Assembly: GCF_902806685.2 (NCBI RefSeq)
Contig: NC_048542.1
Coordinates: 9,470,533-9,534,532, forward strand
Source of the DNA: Maniola hyperantus
Lineage: Eukaryota; Arthropoda; Insecta; Lepidoptera; Nymphalidae
Reading direction: 5' to 3'
DNA length: 64,000 nucleotides
This document shows positions 11,727-23,142 of this stretch, in pieces. Position numbers and translations under genes: made by a program. Within the stretch, counting starts at the first letter, position 1. Each line of letters opens with the position of its first letter. The notes below the pieces were generated by a model, which worked only from the letters and a program-made list of their open reading frames with translations, was not told the DNA's origin and searched no databases.

Positions 11727-11926
11727 TAAACATGAACGTGGAAGATAGAACGCTGAGCCGTTAGATGTGAAATCAACGCCTTATCTGAAAACGTGACAAA
11801 TTCGCCGTCAAAACAAATCCAAAGATTAATTTTCCTGGGCCTCGATAAAATTGGCTGAGAATACGATGAGTCAGTAAAAGTACCTATGCTACTGTATTGG
11901 CGAAACTTAAGTCTTATATTCCGCTA

Positions 11927-12170
11927 CTAGCTGATGCCAGCGACTTTGTTCGCGTGGAATTAGGTTTTTCAAAAATCCCGCGGGAACTCTTTGATTTTCC
12001 AGGATAAAAAGTAGCCTTTGTCACTCTCCAGGTCTTTATCTATACCCATGCAAAAATCACGTCAATCTGTTGCACCGTTGCGACGTGATTGAAGGACAAA
12101 CCAAAAAACCAACAAACCAACAAACGAACAAACAAACTCACTTTCGTATTTATAATAAGGGTACTGAGGT
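11927..12170 (-). mobile_element. HEL-2 element, minus copy
   Basis: Minus-oriented HEL-2: an A then CTAG at 11927-11930 begins the hairpin end, and the GATTGAAGGACAAACC core lies near 12090. It ends near GGGTACTGA. It is the left arm of an inverted pair with 12209-12447. Confidence 0.6.
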
Positions 12171-12208
12171 ACTCATTGAACTTTTCTCACTGAAATCTGC
12201 CTACTACA

Positions 12209-12447
12209 TCACTACCCATCAGATCAGTACCTCAGTACCCTTATTATAAATGCGAAAGTGTGTTTGTTTGTTGGTTTGTCCTTCAATCACGTCGCAACGG
12301 AGCAACGGGTCGACGTGATTTTTTGCAAGGGTATAGTTAAAGACCTGAAGAGTGACATAGGCTATTCTTTATCCCGGAAAATCAAAAAGTTTTCACGGGA
12401 TTTAAAAAACCTAAATCTACGCGATCGAAGTTGCGGGCATCAGCTAG
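12209..12447 (+). mobile_element. HEL-2 element, plus copy
   Basis: Starts TCACTACCC after A-12208 and ends CTAG before T-12448, so both diagnostic ends are present. The TTGGTTTGTCCTTCAATCAC core lies near 12272. Right arm of the inverted pair. Confidence 0.65.
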
Positions 12448-12630
12448 TGATATAATATTTATTTCCTTGTTGTATCTTTCCTGCTTGCCTCTTAAACTTT
12501 CTAAGGGCCTCTCACTGCTAAAAATTACTACTTTGCCCCTTCAACCCTTCAGAATATTAGTATTTCACTGTCCATTTTTATCTTTTCTTCACAATATAAT
12601 TTTTTTGATGGGCCTAAGTATAGAATTAAC

Positions 12631-13096
12631 AAAAACCGACTAAGTGCGAGTCAGACTCGCGTATTCAGGTGAAATGGGGGGTTGGAAGGTTATATGTGTT
12701 ATTCGGTGCTGTTCACAGTGCGCGTCCTGATGTTATAATGTTTGTTTCTGAAAAAAAAATGCCATTTGTTGCCTGTAGGCCACGCGGGCGAAGCCGCGGG
12801 CAGAAGCTAGTTTAATATAATTATCTTACTTTGAAAATGAAAATATTAATTATTTGTTCATTAATACATTTTAATATTTTGTGTGTGATATAACCAGAAA
12901 TCCGCGGTTTTCAGATTTTTTCCTTTACTAAACTTGTGCTATAAGACCTGCCAAGTTTCATGATTCTAGGTCAACGGGAAGTACCCTATAGGTTTTCTTA
13001 ACAGACACGATAGACAGACCGACAGACGGACAGACAGACAACGAAGTGATCCTATAAGGATTCCTTATTTCCTTTTGAGATACGGAACCCTAAAAA
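12631..13096 (-). repeat. REP-1 element with internal Helitron-like end
   Basis: Begins AAGTGCGAGTCAGACTCGCG and ends TACGGAACCCTAAAAA. It is interrupted by a HEL-type 3' end (GCCGCGGGCAGAAGCTAG before T at 12811), so another element appears to have landed inside it. Confidence 0.6.
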
Positions 13097-13749
13097 ACTT
13101 AATATTCCCTTTATTTACTATACACTATTTATTAATGGTAGAACAAGTTGGTATTTATTTTTCCCAAAGTTAAGGGTTACAATCCAAAGTTGGATAAGTA
13201 TAATATAGTGTCCCTGTGACAGCCGTCAAAGGGAATCGTAGAAAGTTGGTGAGATTTTTCTTTTCTTTTATTCAAAAGGAAAAGTACGAATCATTCGAGG
13301 GAAAACACTTGATTCATTTTCAGGTAGGTTGGTACCTACATTTTCGGTGCACTTAGCATTAATAATAAGTTAAAAAATTATTGTAATAAGACATGATTTA
13401 ATTCTGAAACGTCACAATCGGTGCTAAATTGACACCTATTATTAATCATTTTGCAAAGTTTATATATTTATTTCTAAGAGTCAACTTTACAGAAATGTCT
13501 TAGAGGCATGTATATAAACGAGTGAAAATAAATTCAAATTTTAGGTTTCAAGAAAACTGAATTTTGAAATACTGAAATGTGCGAAAACTTGTGGGCGATA
13601 TTCAAATACTGAAAACGGTGATTTGAAAATACAAATGTGCTAATGAGACCGATCAGTGTTTAAATAATTATTCGAAAAAAAAAAATTGCGACAATTTTAT
13701 AGCACACATTATATACAAAAGTTTGCAACATTTTATTTCAAGACTACTA
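13097..13749. other. Intergenic, no gene seen
   Basis: AT-rich; no open frame above background and no repeat family recognised. Confidence 0.4.
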
Positions 13750-14067
13750 CATCATCATCATCATGATCAACCCATCGCCGGCTCACTACAGAGCACGGGT
13801 CTCCTCTCAGAGTGAGAAGGGTTTTGGCCATAGTCTACCACGCTGGCCAAGTGCGGATTGGCAGACTTCACACACCTTTGAGAACATTATGGAGAACTCT
13901 CAGGCATGCAGGTTTCCTCACGATGTTTTCCTTCACCATTAAAGCAAGTGATATTTTAATTACTTAAAAACGCACATAACTCCGAAAAGTTAGAGGTGCG
14001 TGCCCGGGATCGAACCCCCGACCTCCGATTGGAAGGCGGACGTCCTAACCACTAGGCTACCACAGCT
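13750..14067 (-). repeat. SINE-1, nearly full length
   Basis: On the minus strand it starts with a tRNA-derived head. The A box TAGCCTAGTGGTTAGG and the B box GGTTCGATCCC are both visible, spaced as in RNA polymerase III promoters. The body contains CTTTTCGGAGTTATGTGCGT, and the (ATG)n tail is seen as TCATCATCATCATGATCAAC on the plus strand. It is the best-preserved SINE-1 here. Confidence 0.8.
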
Positions 14068-14924
14068 TACTACATACTACATTATAACTGAATTGATAAT
14101 GTTTCAAATACCGTGTTGGGCAATAAACCATGGATTCACAAAAATAAATGAAACAATGTTATGAAATAACTAATTGGTATAATATACTTATCAAGCTGTC
14201 GCTACATTCAAACTAAGTTAGGTATATTACCCAATATAACTTAAAAGTCCAACATACATGAATATTTATGTTCTAATCTAACCTAACCCAATCTAATGAT
14301 ACCCACTTTACAATTGCAAAATCTGATAAAAAGATACTCAGCTATATACATATTTATGTATGTTAGATTAGTATATCGTTAAAAACGAAACGACTGGTCT
14401 TATCGTTATTAAGTTCTAGTTACAAAGTTTAACATTCTTGCGATAAGAGTAGGTAACCGAGTTTGTTTAATTTTACTCCCGGATAAAAGTTCCTTAAGTC
14501 CGCTACTGCCCGGGGCGGTTGTGACTTGTGAGTCATAAAAAGGTATTTGCCACTGCGATTTAATAAAATTACAATGGTTTTAATACGTACTTTATTTTTG
14601 ATGTAGGATTTTTCAGGTTTTTAAAAATTGGGCTACAGGTTCAGCCCACAGCCACGGCAGTTAACGTGTTTAGTTGACTATCGTTCGGTGTATCCTAGTA
14701 ATACCTTGTTTTAGAACATTTTTATATTTTTGGTGCTAATATTAAGCTTGGCGGATGCAATGGCTATTAATAAATAGATAAATAATTATTTATTCATAAG
14801 AATGCAGGTAAATAACTAACAGTTTTCGTGTTTTGCATAATATTGATCATCCCTAATTCCCTGCATATAAGTTGTGGCGTCAGTCTTGACTTGCTGTATT
14901 TACTAAAAACTAAAATATAGAGCA
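14068..14924. other. Intergenic, no gene seen
   Basis: AT-rich with no supported open frame or recognisable repeat. Confidence 0.4.
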
Positions 14925-15105
14925 ACTAATAAGCTTGTTCGCGTGGTCTACACAAATATCGAATCCCTATTTTACCTCCTCAGGAGTTGAATTTTTAAAA
15001 ATCTTTTTTTTTAAATTTCAGCCCGATCCATCCAGTGGGTTGAGCTGTGCGTTGATAGATCAGTCAGTCAGTCAGTCACCTTTCCCGTTTATATATATAG
15101 GTAAC
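14925..15105 (-). mobile_element. HEL-1 element, degraded
   Basis: Contains GCGTTGATAGATCAGTCAGT followed by further CAGT units and the diverged hairpin end near 14930. Confidence 0.5.
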
Positions 15106-16214
15106 TCCATATCCTGTCCATTAAATACAAAGAGGATAGATGGACTCTAAAGTCACACAAATGATATTATGTTTAGCATGGTAACATCAAGTAACCCACC
15201 TGTTCAATTGTTCGCTATTAAAATATTTAAAAAATAAGGCACACTCAAATAAAATACATGCCTTAAGGTGACGCAGGACGCAGGACCGAAATTGACAGCG
15301 CACGTAGGTAACATGTTTGCTTTTCACTTGACATTGTATGAGAAAGTTGAGAGGCACGATGATTTTCACTTAAATCAAGCGCGCGAAAAGGGTTTAGGAA
15401 AAGTATTTTTGAGAAAAAACTGCTGAATTTATGTTTGCAAAGTAAAGTTATTTCAACTAATGAATAAATAAACAACGTCTAATGATAAATTGTTTTAGAA
15501 ATTTCATATCCCTAATCTTATTTATTTACGCCCAAAGTTGTCATTAATTTAGTGTTAAAATAGGAATCTTTTGAGCCTCGTAACTTTTAAATCAATATTT
15601 TTTTCAATATTTTATATATCAATAAACCTAGATAATGACGAGATAAATCGACATAATTCTTAGTTTTGTGCGTACAATATCGAATATTGTTGTATTTTCC
15701 CTCCTACGTTTGTATGGAGAAAGCACCGAACTGAGCTACCTTAAGTGGCTTTGTAACACAAGAGATTTATTCCCTGTACCTTTAAATTTCTGGTTAGATT
15801 CTCGTCAGTTCCCCATTTTACGAACGCCAGTTTTGGGTGCGTCGCGGAACTCCTGTTAACTTTTCAATTAATCTAATCTCGAAAACTGAAACGCGTTTCA
15901 AATAAATTGTGCGAAACTTTTTACATATCACGTCATTATCACGGTTCATTATAAAACGATTGCGATTCATATACATAGATTCAGAGCGCAGATGCCATCA
16001 AACGAGAGACCTATTTCCAGCAGAGAACATTAATTTATCAGTTCAGGATGATGATTATGATGACGATTTAAAGATTTAAATAGCCTTTTTTCTTATAAAA
16101 TTAAATCCAATTTACGTAATAAAATGTTCCATCTTAGATTGCATCATCATGAGGTAAGATCGATGTCAAAGGCTAGCTTGTCAAATAACAAAAAAAAGAA
16201 TAATATACAGTAGT
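15106..16214. other. Intergenic, minor SINE-2 trace
   Basis: No gene. About 16120-16190 contains CATCTTAGATTGCATCATCA, a SINE-2 3' tail remnant. Small frames near 15187-15475 and 15668-15859 carry no recognisable domain. Confidence 0.4.
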
Positions 16215-16406
16215 ACAGATATATATAAAAATGAATCGCTGAATGTATTGCTAAGCTCAAATTTCGAGAACAGCTGAACCGATTTCGCTAATTCTTTCTT
16301 CGCAAATTAAAGTACGAGGATGGTTCTTACGGAGAGAAAAAATTAAATTATTCAAAAAATTAAAGAATCGACTGTTTGGCGGTACGCAGTTTGCCGGGTC
16401 AGCTAG
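16215..16406 (+). mobile_element. HEL-5 element
   Basis: Contains GAGAACAGCTGAACCGATTT and ends GGGTCAGCTAG before T-16407. A second copy lies inverted at 17418-17600. Confidence 0.5.
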
Positions 16407-16410
16407 TAGT

Positions 16411-17009
16411 AGATAAAGACCACATTAAATAGTATCGAAAATAAAGACAGAAAATACCTTGAAAAAAAACCTGCATAGACTTTTGCTTAAAAAAGAGACG
16501 AAGATAAAGACGCGATGTGAACACCATGTAGATAGGTGCATATTTTATGATACCGTACTTACACATCTTTAGCATGTTCCTCCATATAACTATGAAGCTT
16601 GCTGCCGTTTAAATATATAAGTATTGTATTATAATTGAAGAATGATCGTGTCGCTACCGAATCGTAGGTTGCAAAGAGACCCTGAATGGCGCAAGTGGCT
16701 ATAATATGAGGCTCGAGTTCACGCACGTTTTAGCTACAAGAGGATGCTACGAATATTCGTGCAAATTTAAGCCTTATTGTTTTCGAATTAGGGCTATCTA
16801 ATCTTTGCGTACTACATAGAACATTTTTCAGAGGAAATTAGCTTGTTTGTTCTTAAATTGCTTCTAAAGTTTCATTGTAACACGTGAGGCAAAAATTTGG
16901 AATTAAAAGTTTGTTGATATTTTTGCGTATCAAATATTTTTACTTGAATTAATTTAAAAACATTTTCTGAAACAAATTTAAATTTTGTTTCAGAAACGTG
17001 GTTTTAGAT
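16411..17009. other. Intergenic, no gene seen
   Basis: No supported feature. AATTTAAATTTTGTTTCAGAAA near 16976 partly palindromes with the preceding bases but is short. Confidence 0.35.
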
Positions 17010-17172
17010 TTTTTAGAAGACCCGTGGGAACATTGATTTTCCGGGGTAAAAAGTAGCCTATGTCCGTCCCTGGGATGCAAGCTATTTTTGTACCAAATTT
17101 CATCAAAATTGGTTCAAGGGATGGGACACGAAAAGCTAGCAGGCAAACAGACAGACACGCTTTCGTATTTAT
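17010..17172 (-). mobile_element. HEL-3 element, partial
   Basis: Contains AAAGCTAGCAGGCAAACAGA and ends in the CGTATTTATAATATT string; the CTAG end is missing or diverged. Confidence 0.5.
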
Positions 17173-17335
17173 AATATTATATAAATTAATAGTCTATAAT
17201 ATCATAGTACCTAAATAGTATGGACCTTTCTCTCTTTCTCTGCGTATTTCTTATTCCTATAGGTCGGAAGGAACATCCCCATTGGACGATTCCTAATTTC
17301 CCTAATGAAATTAATTATGTATTGGGATAAGCATC

Positions 17336-17384
17336 AATGTAGTTTACATGCATTATAATAAATTTAATGCATGTAAACTACATT
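17336..17384. repeat. Perfect 20-bp inverted repeat (hairpin)
   Basis: AATGTAGTTTACATGCATTA at 17336-17355 is followed, after a 9-base AT loop, by its exact reverse complement at 17365-17384. It could be a miniature foldback element, a cruciform site or a small-RNA precursor. No surrounding TIR was found. Confidence 0.75.
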
Positions 17385-17417
17385 AAAATAATAGCGCTCA
17401 TATAATTTTATTATACT

Positions 17418-17600
17418 TGCTGCCCTGGCGAACTTCATTCCGCCTAACAGTCGATTCAAATTTTTTAAATTTTTCTCTCCGTAAGAACCATCCTCGTACT
17501 TCAAGGAATATTATAAAAAAGAATTAGCGAAATTGGTTCAGCTGTTCTCGAGATTTGCGATGAGCAACACATTTAGTGATTCATTTTTATATTATATGAA
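17418..17600 (-). mobile_element. HEL-5 element, inverted copy
   Basis: Reverse-complement relative of 16215-16406, sharing the TCTCCGTAAGAACCATCCTC stretch and the AACAGTCGATTC end. Confidence 0.5.
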
Positions 17601-18358
17601 GATGAGCGGTATTATTTTAGTCTAACCCATTGTCGGATAAAAGGAAGCTGTTTTTTTTAACCAAAAAAGTAAATCAGATTGCGGTGAAAAACGATCCCAA
17701 ATAAATTGTGCATAGCTTGGCGTTGTTCCAGACGCGACTGGACTGTAAAATATAAATATGGTTGCTTTTAATTTCCTTTGCTTTGGTTAAACATGCAAGC
17801 ACATAATATATATAGGTTATTACGTTGGTTTGTTGCATAGTAATATAATAAATATTAAAAAAAAAATCGAAGGCCATGTTAGAAGAGCAAGAGAAAGGTA
17901 GGTTTTAAGGTTGCCGAGAGTATTTAATTATTATGGTAAGGGATTTTAAGTAACCCGCACAACCACTATAGTCTGATGAGGGAGAACACAGGTTTTAGTG
18001 GGTGCAAGCCCCACATAACTCCTCCGTTTCCCCTGACGGAGGGGTACCTATGCGTCAGGCATTTCTTGTGTATAAAAAAAGGGATTTTAAGCAGCTACTT
18101 AGTAGGGTAGGTAGGTACTTGTATAACTTATTATCCATTAGATATTATTAGTCACCATAATATAAGTATTTTTTCCTGTCTATAATACAGCCACCGTATG
18201 TAATGTCCAGTATTCATTTTCTATGCCATCTTTTTTACAGGAAAATCAGCAAAAGCAGGAAACCATATTATCTTTCTACTTACGACTCAGTTCTTTATAT
18301 TGTCACTGAAGAAAGAAGTACAAAAAATCAGTTGGCGAAGCATACATTTACACTGTAA
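17601..18358. other. Intergenic; repeat scrap near 17940-18080
   Basis: No gene. A GC-richer piece with CTCCGTTTCCCCTGACGGAG looks like a fragment of a dispersed repeat. Confidence 0.35.
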
Positions 18359-18600
18359 CTAGTTTATGTTTACGACTTCATCCACGTGGACTACATCCAC
18401 GTGGCCTTCACAAATTTAAAACCCTTATTTTACCCCTTTAGGGCTTGAATTTTCAAAAATTCTTTCTTAGCGGATGTCTACATCAAAATAGCTATCAGCA
18501 TGCCAAATTACAGCCCGGTCCGTCAAGTACTTTGAGCTGTGCGTTGATGGATCAGTTTGTCAGTCAGTCAGCTTTTCCTTTTACATAAATATTATTTGTA
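18359..18600 (-). mobile_element. HEL-1 element
   Basis: An A then CTAG at 18359-18362 begins the hairpin end. The element continues through GAGCTGTGCGTTGATGGATC and a short CAGT run. Confidence 0.55.
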
Positions 18601-18754
18601 AAAATGTATCTAACTACTTAAAAAAGAGTTAAATAAAACCGTTTTTATTTCATAAAGTACCTAATTGCCTCATTAATTGATTCATTTTATTTTATTTTAT
18701 TTTGTTTATTTGAAAGTAATCAACAGCGTAAATAATAATAATAATAGTAATAAT

Positions 18755-18757
<3 letters not shown>

Positions 18758-18788
<31 letters not shown>
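18758..18788. repeat. (TA)n microsatellite
   Basis: Uninterrupted alternating TA of about 30 bases, preceded by an (ATA)n-rich stretch. Confidence 0.85.
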
Positions 18789-18793
<5 letters not shown>

Positions 18794-18874
18794 CTGTACG
18801 CTGTATTCGCCAGCGAGACAAGAGTGGAGAAGACGGATAGGGACGTGTGAGGGATGCAACGGATCAACGTGATT

Positions 18875-19110
18875 TTTTACATCATCATCAGCCTGCGGAC
18901 GTCCACTGCTGGACTGCCTTCCCTAAAGAGCGCCACCACACCCGGTCTTCAGCCTTCCTCATCCAGCCACTTCCCGCCAGCCTCTTCATCGTCGGTCCAT
19001 CGTGCTGGAGGGCGTCCCACACTATGCTTGCCTACCTACGCGGTCTCCACTCAAGGACTTTCTGGCCCCAACGGCCATCACCTCTACGACAGGCATGACC
19101 TGCCTTCTTT
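18875..19110 (-). mobile_element. LINE 3' fragment (RTE-like)
   Basis: GC-rich island starting GCGGACGTCCACTGCTGGA, a string typical of the 3' end of RTE-like LINEs in Lepidoptera read on the opposite strand. Two overlapping plus-strand frames (18847-19120) are antisense by-products. It is followed to about 19222 by a HEL-type terminal scrap (GAAGTCGCGGGCATCAGCTT). Confidence 0.5.
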
Positions 19111-19242
19111 TAAAATCTAATATATCTCTAAATCTCTATAAAATTTCCCGGAAAATAAGAGTTCCCATGGGCTTTTGAAAACCTACATCCACGCGGACGA
19201 AGTCGCGGGCATCAGCTTGTAATAAAATAAAATTACAACAGT

Positions 19243-19346
19243 GTGTGTATGATTGTGTGTGTGCGTGTATGCGTGTGTGAGTGTGTGCTTATGTGTGTGT
19301 GTGTGTGTGAGCGTGTGTGTATGTGTGTGTGTGTGTAACTGGGAGT
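19243..19346. repeat. (TG)n microsatellite
   Basis: About 100 bases of TG-rich repeat with occasional interruptions. Confidence 0.85.
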
Positions 19347-19866
19347 GTATGATTGCATGCATATTTAGATGTTAGCTACTTTTTTTTTTGTTTTACGATG
19401 ATAGTTTCTTAATTCCTTCATTTTTAATTCATCTAAATTCTACAATATGAACTCGCAGGTTGGTTGCTTATAACAGCCTGTATAAAGATAAGCTGATAAG
19501 GGTAAGAGAAATCAGCCATTTTGCCATAAAATAATATCATATTTCCGCACGTCACTCAACATTCCCAAGTTTCGAAATTTCAATGCCATTTTAGACAAAA
19601 ATGTCCTGTTTAGAAACAAAAGGGAGAGAAATGTTAGGGAAAATAATATAAGCTGGTTAATATTATATGCAAAGGAAAATAAGCTCCTTAATGTAAAAGT
19701 TGCGTTCTGTAGTAATTGTTTTCAAGACGATAAAACTTTGCAAAAACAAACTTTGGAAGTATAAAGTGATTGTACCTTTGTATTTTTTTTACAGAGACTG
19801 ATTAGGTGCTAAACTTTTCCGCTTTAGTTTCTATTATATCTTTACCTCATTTTTACAATAAGTGTT
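19347..19866. other. Intergenic, no gene seen
   Basis: AT-rich; nothing recognised. Confidence 0.4.
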
Positions 19867-20110
19867 GATAGCCTAGTGGTTCAGCCTCCTATTTGGAGGG
19901 TCCGGGGTTCGATTTCGGGCATGCTCCACAAACTTTTCGGAGTTATGTGCATTTTAAACAGTTAATTATACCACTCGGGTCAGCGGTGTAGGAAAACATC
20001 ACGAGGAAACCTGCTTACTTGAGGGTTTTGGAAAATTGGTGCAAAATAATGTAATTACTTACCTAAATCTCGCCGATCTCGAATCTACGAGACATTCGTT
20101 TCAAATTGTG
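19867..20110 (+). repeat. SINE-1, diverged plus copy
   Basis: Head GATAGCCTAGTGGTTCAGCC (A box) and GGGGTTCGATTTCGGGCATG (B box), then CTTTTCGGAGTTATGTGCAT. The tail is eroded. Confidence 0.65.
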
Positions 20111-20454
20111 TGCATTTTGGTTATTTGTGATCTATTATCCACCCTCGCAGACCGAGAATGGGTCGCAAGTTTATTTCACAAATACTCGTACACTAAAAGT
20201 GCGTGTTGAACAAACATCAGCGTTAGATTCCCTGGCTTTTATCTTGAGTGATCTCTTGAGAGAAGTAAACTACTGTTGCTTTTCAAGATAGCTGATTTTA
20301 GTGTTTTTTTGTTAATTACCCTTTCTTAATCTATGTATGGTATATGTGGTAGGTAATGGGCAGGGCACATAGTTTAGAATAGAATCGAATAGAATAAATT
20401 TTATTGCGATAACTGTGTACATGTTCAAAAAACCGATATATTCAAAAAAAACCG

Positions 20455-20535
20455 ATAGACGTTAGATTGGTGTCCCAAGGTGCTGTAATCGCGACCACGC
20501 ACCGGAAGGCGCAGTGTTGGTAGAGCTCCGAAGAG
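20455..20535 (+). mobile_element. RTE-like LINE C-terminal scrap
   Basis: In one plus frame it reads DWCPKVL, an in-frame stop, then SRPRTGRRSVGR. This is the conserved basic segment near the end of RTE-type endonuclease/reverse-transcriptase ORFs. Broken and very short. Confidence 0.5.
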
Positions 20536-20646
20536 AAATTTATGTTAAGAACCTACGTGCAAAAAAGTTATGTTTCTAAGCCCAGTGAAGTAAGTTGTAC
20601 CTATGTTTATAAAATTTTGGTTAGTCTGTTTCTAACTCATGAATAC

Positions 20647-20823
20647 TCATATTATAAATGCGAAAGTGTATTTGTTTGTTGGTTCGTCCTTCAATCACGT
20701 CACAACGGAGCAACGAATCAACATGATTTTTTGAAGATTGACACATTTTATCCTAGAAAATCAAAGAGTTCTCATGATATTTATAAAATCTAAAGCCACA
20801 TGGATGAAGTCGCAGGCATCTAG
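20647..20823 (+). mobile_element. HEL-2 element
   Basis: Starts TCATATTATAAATGCGAAAG, contains GTTCGTCCTTCAATCACGTC and ends GCATCTAG before T-20824. Confidence 0.6.
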
Positions 20824-21139
20824 TCATTTATAAATAGCCATACTATATACAATACTGTATAAGACCGAATAAAAAATTCAATTGATGTTAACAAGAAGCA
20901 AGGGGACAATGGAAACACGAAAATTTCATTAAAACGGTATTGAAGAGGGAGGGAAGAAATCGTGAAAAAGTAAGGTATGGAGAGGTTGATTGGAAAATTT
21001 TATTGGACATACAATGCAACACCACAATTTCATTAAACATTATTGAAAGTAAAGATCAAAGGAAATTTGGACAAAAGACGCCAAATAGGTACAATTAAGG
21101 AAAAACACAAGTGGAATGAGTCTGGAACAATCAATAAAA
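20824..21139. other. Intergenic, no gene seen
   Basis: AT-rich. GGGACAATGGAAACACG and the following purine-rich 60 bases are unremarkable. Confidence 0.35.
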
Positions 21140-21336
21140 TCTATACCTAATATTATAAAGAGGTAAAGTTTGTAAGTTTTTTGTAGAGTGTAATCTCTGG
21201 AACTACAGAACCGATTTTGAAAATTCTTTCACCAACATTATCCCAGAGTGACATAGGTTATATTTTATTTTTAAAAATTAGAGATTCTACGAACTTTGTA
21301 ATAAGCTCTCCGTGCGAAGCCGGGGCGAGTCGCTAG
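21140..21336 (+). mobile_element. HEL-4 element, complete ends
   Basis: Starts TCTATACCTAATATTATAAA after A-21139. The hairpin end reads GTGCGAAGCCGGGGCG and then CGCTAG before T-21337. Confidence 0.6.
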
Positions 21337-21344
21337 TTTAGGAT

Positions 21345-21665
21345 AACCTCCCTGGAGCAGTGGTAAGCACTGTGGTCTTATTAGGGATGTCCCGGGTTCG
21401 ATTCCTGGCAGGGGTTTGTAATTTCTCAATTTCTGGTTTGGTCTGGCGGAAGGCGTCGGCCGTGGCTAGTTAACACCCTACCGACAAAGCCGTGCCGCCC
21501 AGTGATCTAGCGTTCCGGTACGATGCCGTGTAGAAACTAAAGGGGCATGGGCTAAATAAAAACTGCCATACCCCTTCCAGGTTAGCCCGCTTCCATCTTA
21601 GACCACTTACCACCAGGTGAGATTGCAGTCAAGGGCTAACTTGTATCTGAATAAAAAAATTAAAA
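21345..21665 (+). repeat. SINE-2, full length
   Basis: tRNA-derived head with A-box-like GAGCAGTGGTAAGCAC and a perfect B box GGTTCGATTCC at 21395-21405. The body contains AGCGTTCCGGTACGATGCCG and AGGTTAGCCCGCTTCCATCT, and the tail is A-rich. Reference copy for the family in this window. Confidence 0.75.
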
Positions 21666-22016
21666 AAATTGGTTTGTGTACTCTGTGCGTACAAGCGCAC
21701 TATGTGACTTCATAGTAACGTTTGTGAATACGGGTGTAAATCATGTTGTATACAAAATGTTATTTACATCACTTGTTTCTCTCAGATAAATTCAAAAGTC
21801 AGAAGATACTAAAATTCTAATAAAATCTCTATATCGCTGTAGACTGTAGTATTCAGCTGTTATCATTGCAAAAGAAGAGTCGCATATTATCTATCTGAAG
21901 TTTTATTTATGAAAAATGTAATTTATTACTTTCTTTTTCTTTATTCGATCCGTAGAGTTCTCAGAAACGTTCGTAGGTTGGAATTATATTAATTAATTAG
22001 TTAAACGAGAACATTA
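21666..22016. other. Intergenic, no gene seen
   Basis: Nothing recognised apart from AT-rich sequence. Confidence 0.35.
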
Positions 22017-22202
22017 TCTATATAAAAGCTGGCTGATCTATCAACGCACAGCTCAAACTACTAGACGGATCGAGCTGGGCATGTAGATAGCTATTATGAA
22101 GAAGACACCCGCTAATAAAGGATTTTTGAAAATACAACCACGAGGTAATAGGGGTTTGACATTTGTGTAGTCCACGCGGACGAAGTCGCGGGAACAAGGT
22201 AG
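22017..22202 (+). mobile_element. HEL-1 element
   Basis: Starts TCTATATAAAAGCTGGC after A-22016. The CTAG end is mutated to GTAG and is followed by T-22203. Confidence 0.55.
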
Positions 22203-22214
22203 TCCATACTAATA

Positions 22215-22425
22215 ATATAATATATTGGGGCTCTATCTCGGTACATGATACGCAGTGCATCTGCGGTCATCCGAAACAGACCATTGCGCACATGACTGGG
22301 TGCCCTGCGTGCCCGACAGCCTGCACGAACGAGGAGCTGCACAACGCTACCGACCGAGCAATCGCGGTTGCGGCTTTTTGGGCTGCCCGTGTTTGAGGTG
22401 ACCGTCGGTCGACTCGAAAAGAAGA
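22215..22425 (+). mobile_element. LINE ORF C-terminus with (GAA)n tail
   Basis: The frame ending in TGA at 22394-22396 reads a cysteine/histidine cluster (CICGHPKQTIAHM then CPACP) and a helix ending AVAAFWAARV. This is the form of the C-terminal zinc-knuckle-like tail of some LINE polyproteins. The stop is followed by a short 3' part and GAAGAAGAAG. 5'-truncated; clade not determined. Confidence 0.5.
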
Positions 22426-22429
22426 AGAA

Positions 22430-22625
22430 GACTAATAATATAAATGCGAAAGTGTGTCTGTTTGTCTGTCTCTCTGCAAACATTTCACGGGCCATCCGTT
22501 CAACCGATTTTTACGAAATTTGGTACAGAGTAACATAAGCTACTTTTTATTCCAGAAAATCATAGAGTTTCCACGGGATTTTAAAGAACCTAAAAGAAAA
22601 AGAAGTCGCGGGCATCATCCAGTAA
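22430..22625 (+). mobile_element. HEL-3 element, plus copy
   Basis: Contains ATAAATGCGAAAGTGTGTCT, GTTCAACCGATTTTTACG and GAAGTCGCGGGCATCATCCA; the CTAG end is mutated (CCAG before T). Confidence 0.5.
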
Positions 22626-22696
22626 GAGCACAAAGTGCATGGCTTCAGCACATCTAATGCTACTGAATCTGTCACAAGTATTTCAATATCAAAAAA

Positions 22697-23050
22697 AAGC
22701 CGGCCAAGTGCGAGTCAGGCTCGCGCAATGAGGGTTCCGTACTACAGTCGTATTTTTTCGACATTTTGCACGATAATTCAAAAGCTATGATGTATAACAA
22801 TAAATAAAAATCTGTTTTAGAATGTACAGATGAAGACCTTTCATATGATACCCCACTTGATATAGTCACTCACTTCGAAAGTTGAAAATACTAATTATTA
22901 GTTCATGACCACAATTTAATTTTTTTTGTGTGATCCAACCCTAAATTCACGGTTTTCAGATTTTTCCCCAAATGTCAGCTATAAGATCTACCTACCTGCC
23001 AAATTTTATGATTCTAGGTCAACGGGAAGTACCTGTAGGTTTCTTGACAG

Positions 23051-23084
<34 letters not shown>

Positions 23085-23142
23085 AGCAAAGTGATCCTAT
23101 AAGGGTTCCGTTTTTCTTTTTGAGGTACGGAACCCTAAAAAT
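22697..23142 (-). repeat. REP-1 element
   Basis: Runs from CGGCCAAGTGCGAGTCAGGC to TGAGGTACGGAACCCTAAAA, with a run of ACAG units near 23045-23095. Confidence 0.65.

Noticed and set aside
14000..14067. Possible tRNA gene (A and B boxes on the minus strand)
   Set aside because: The tRNA-like part does not close into an acceptor stem and continues into a SINE body seen elsewhere.
17968..18060. Possible hammerhead ribozyme (CTGATGAG seen)
   Set aside because: The required GAAA and stem III parts are not found at suitable spacing.
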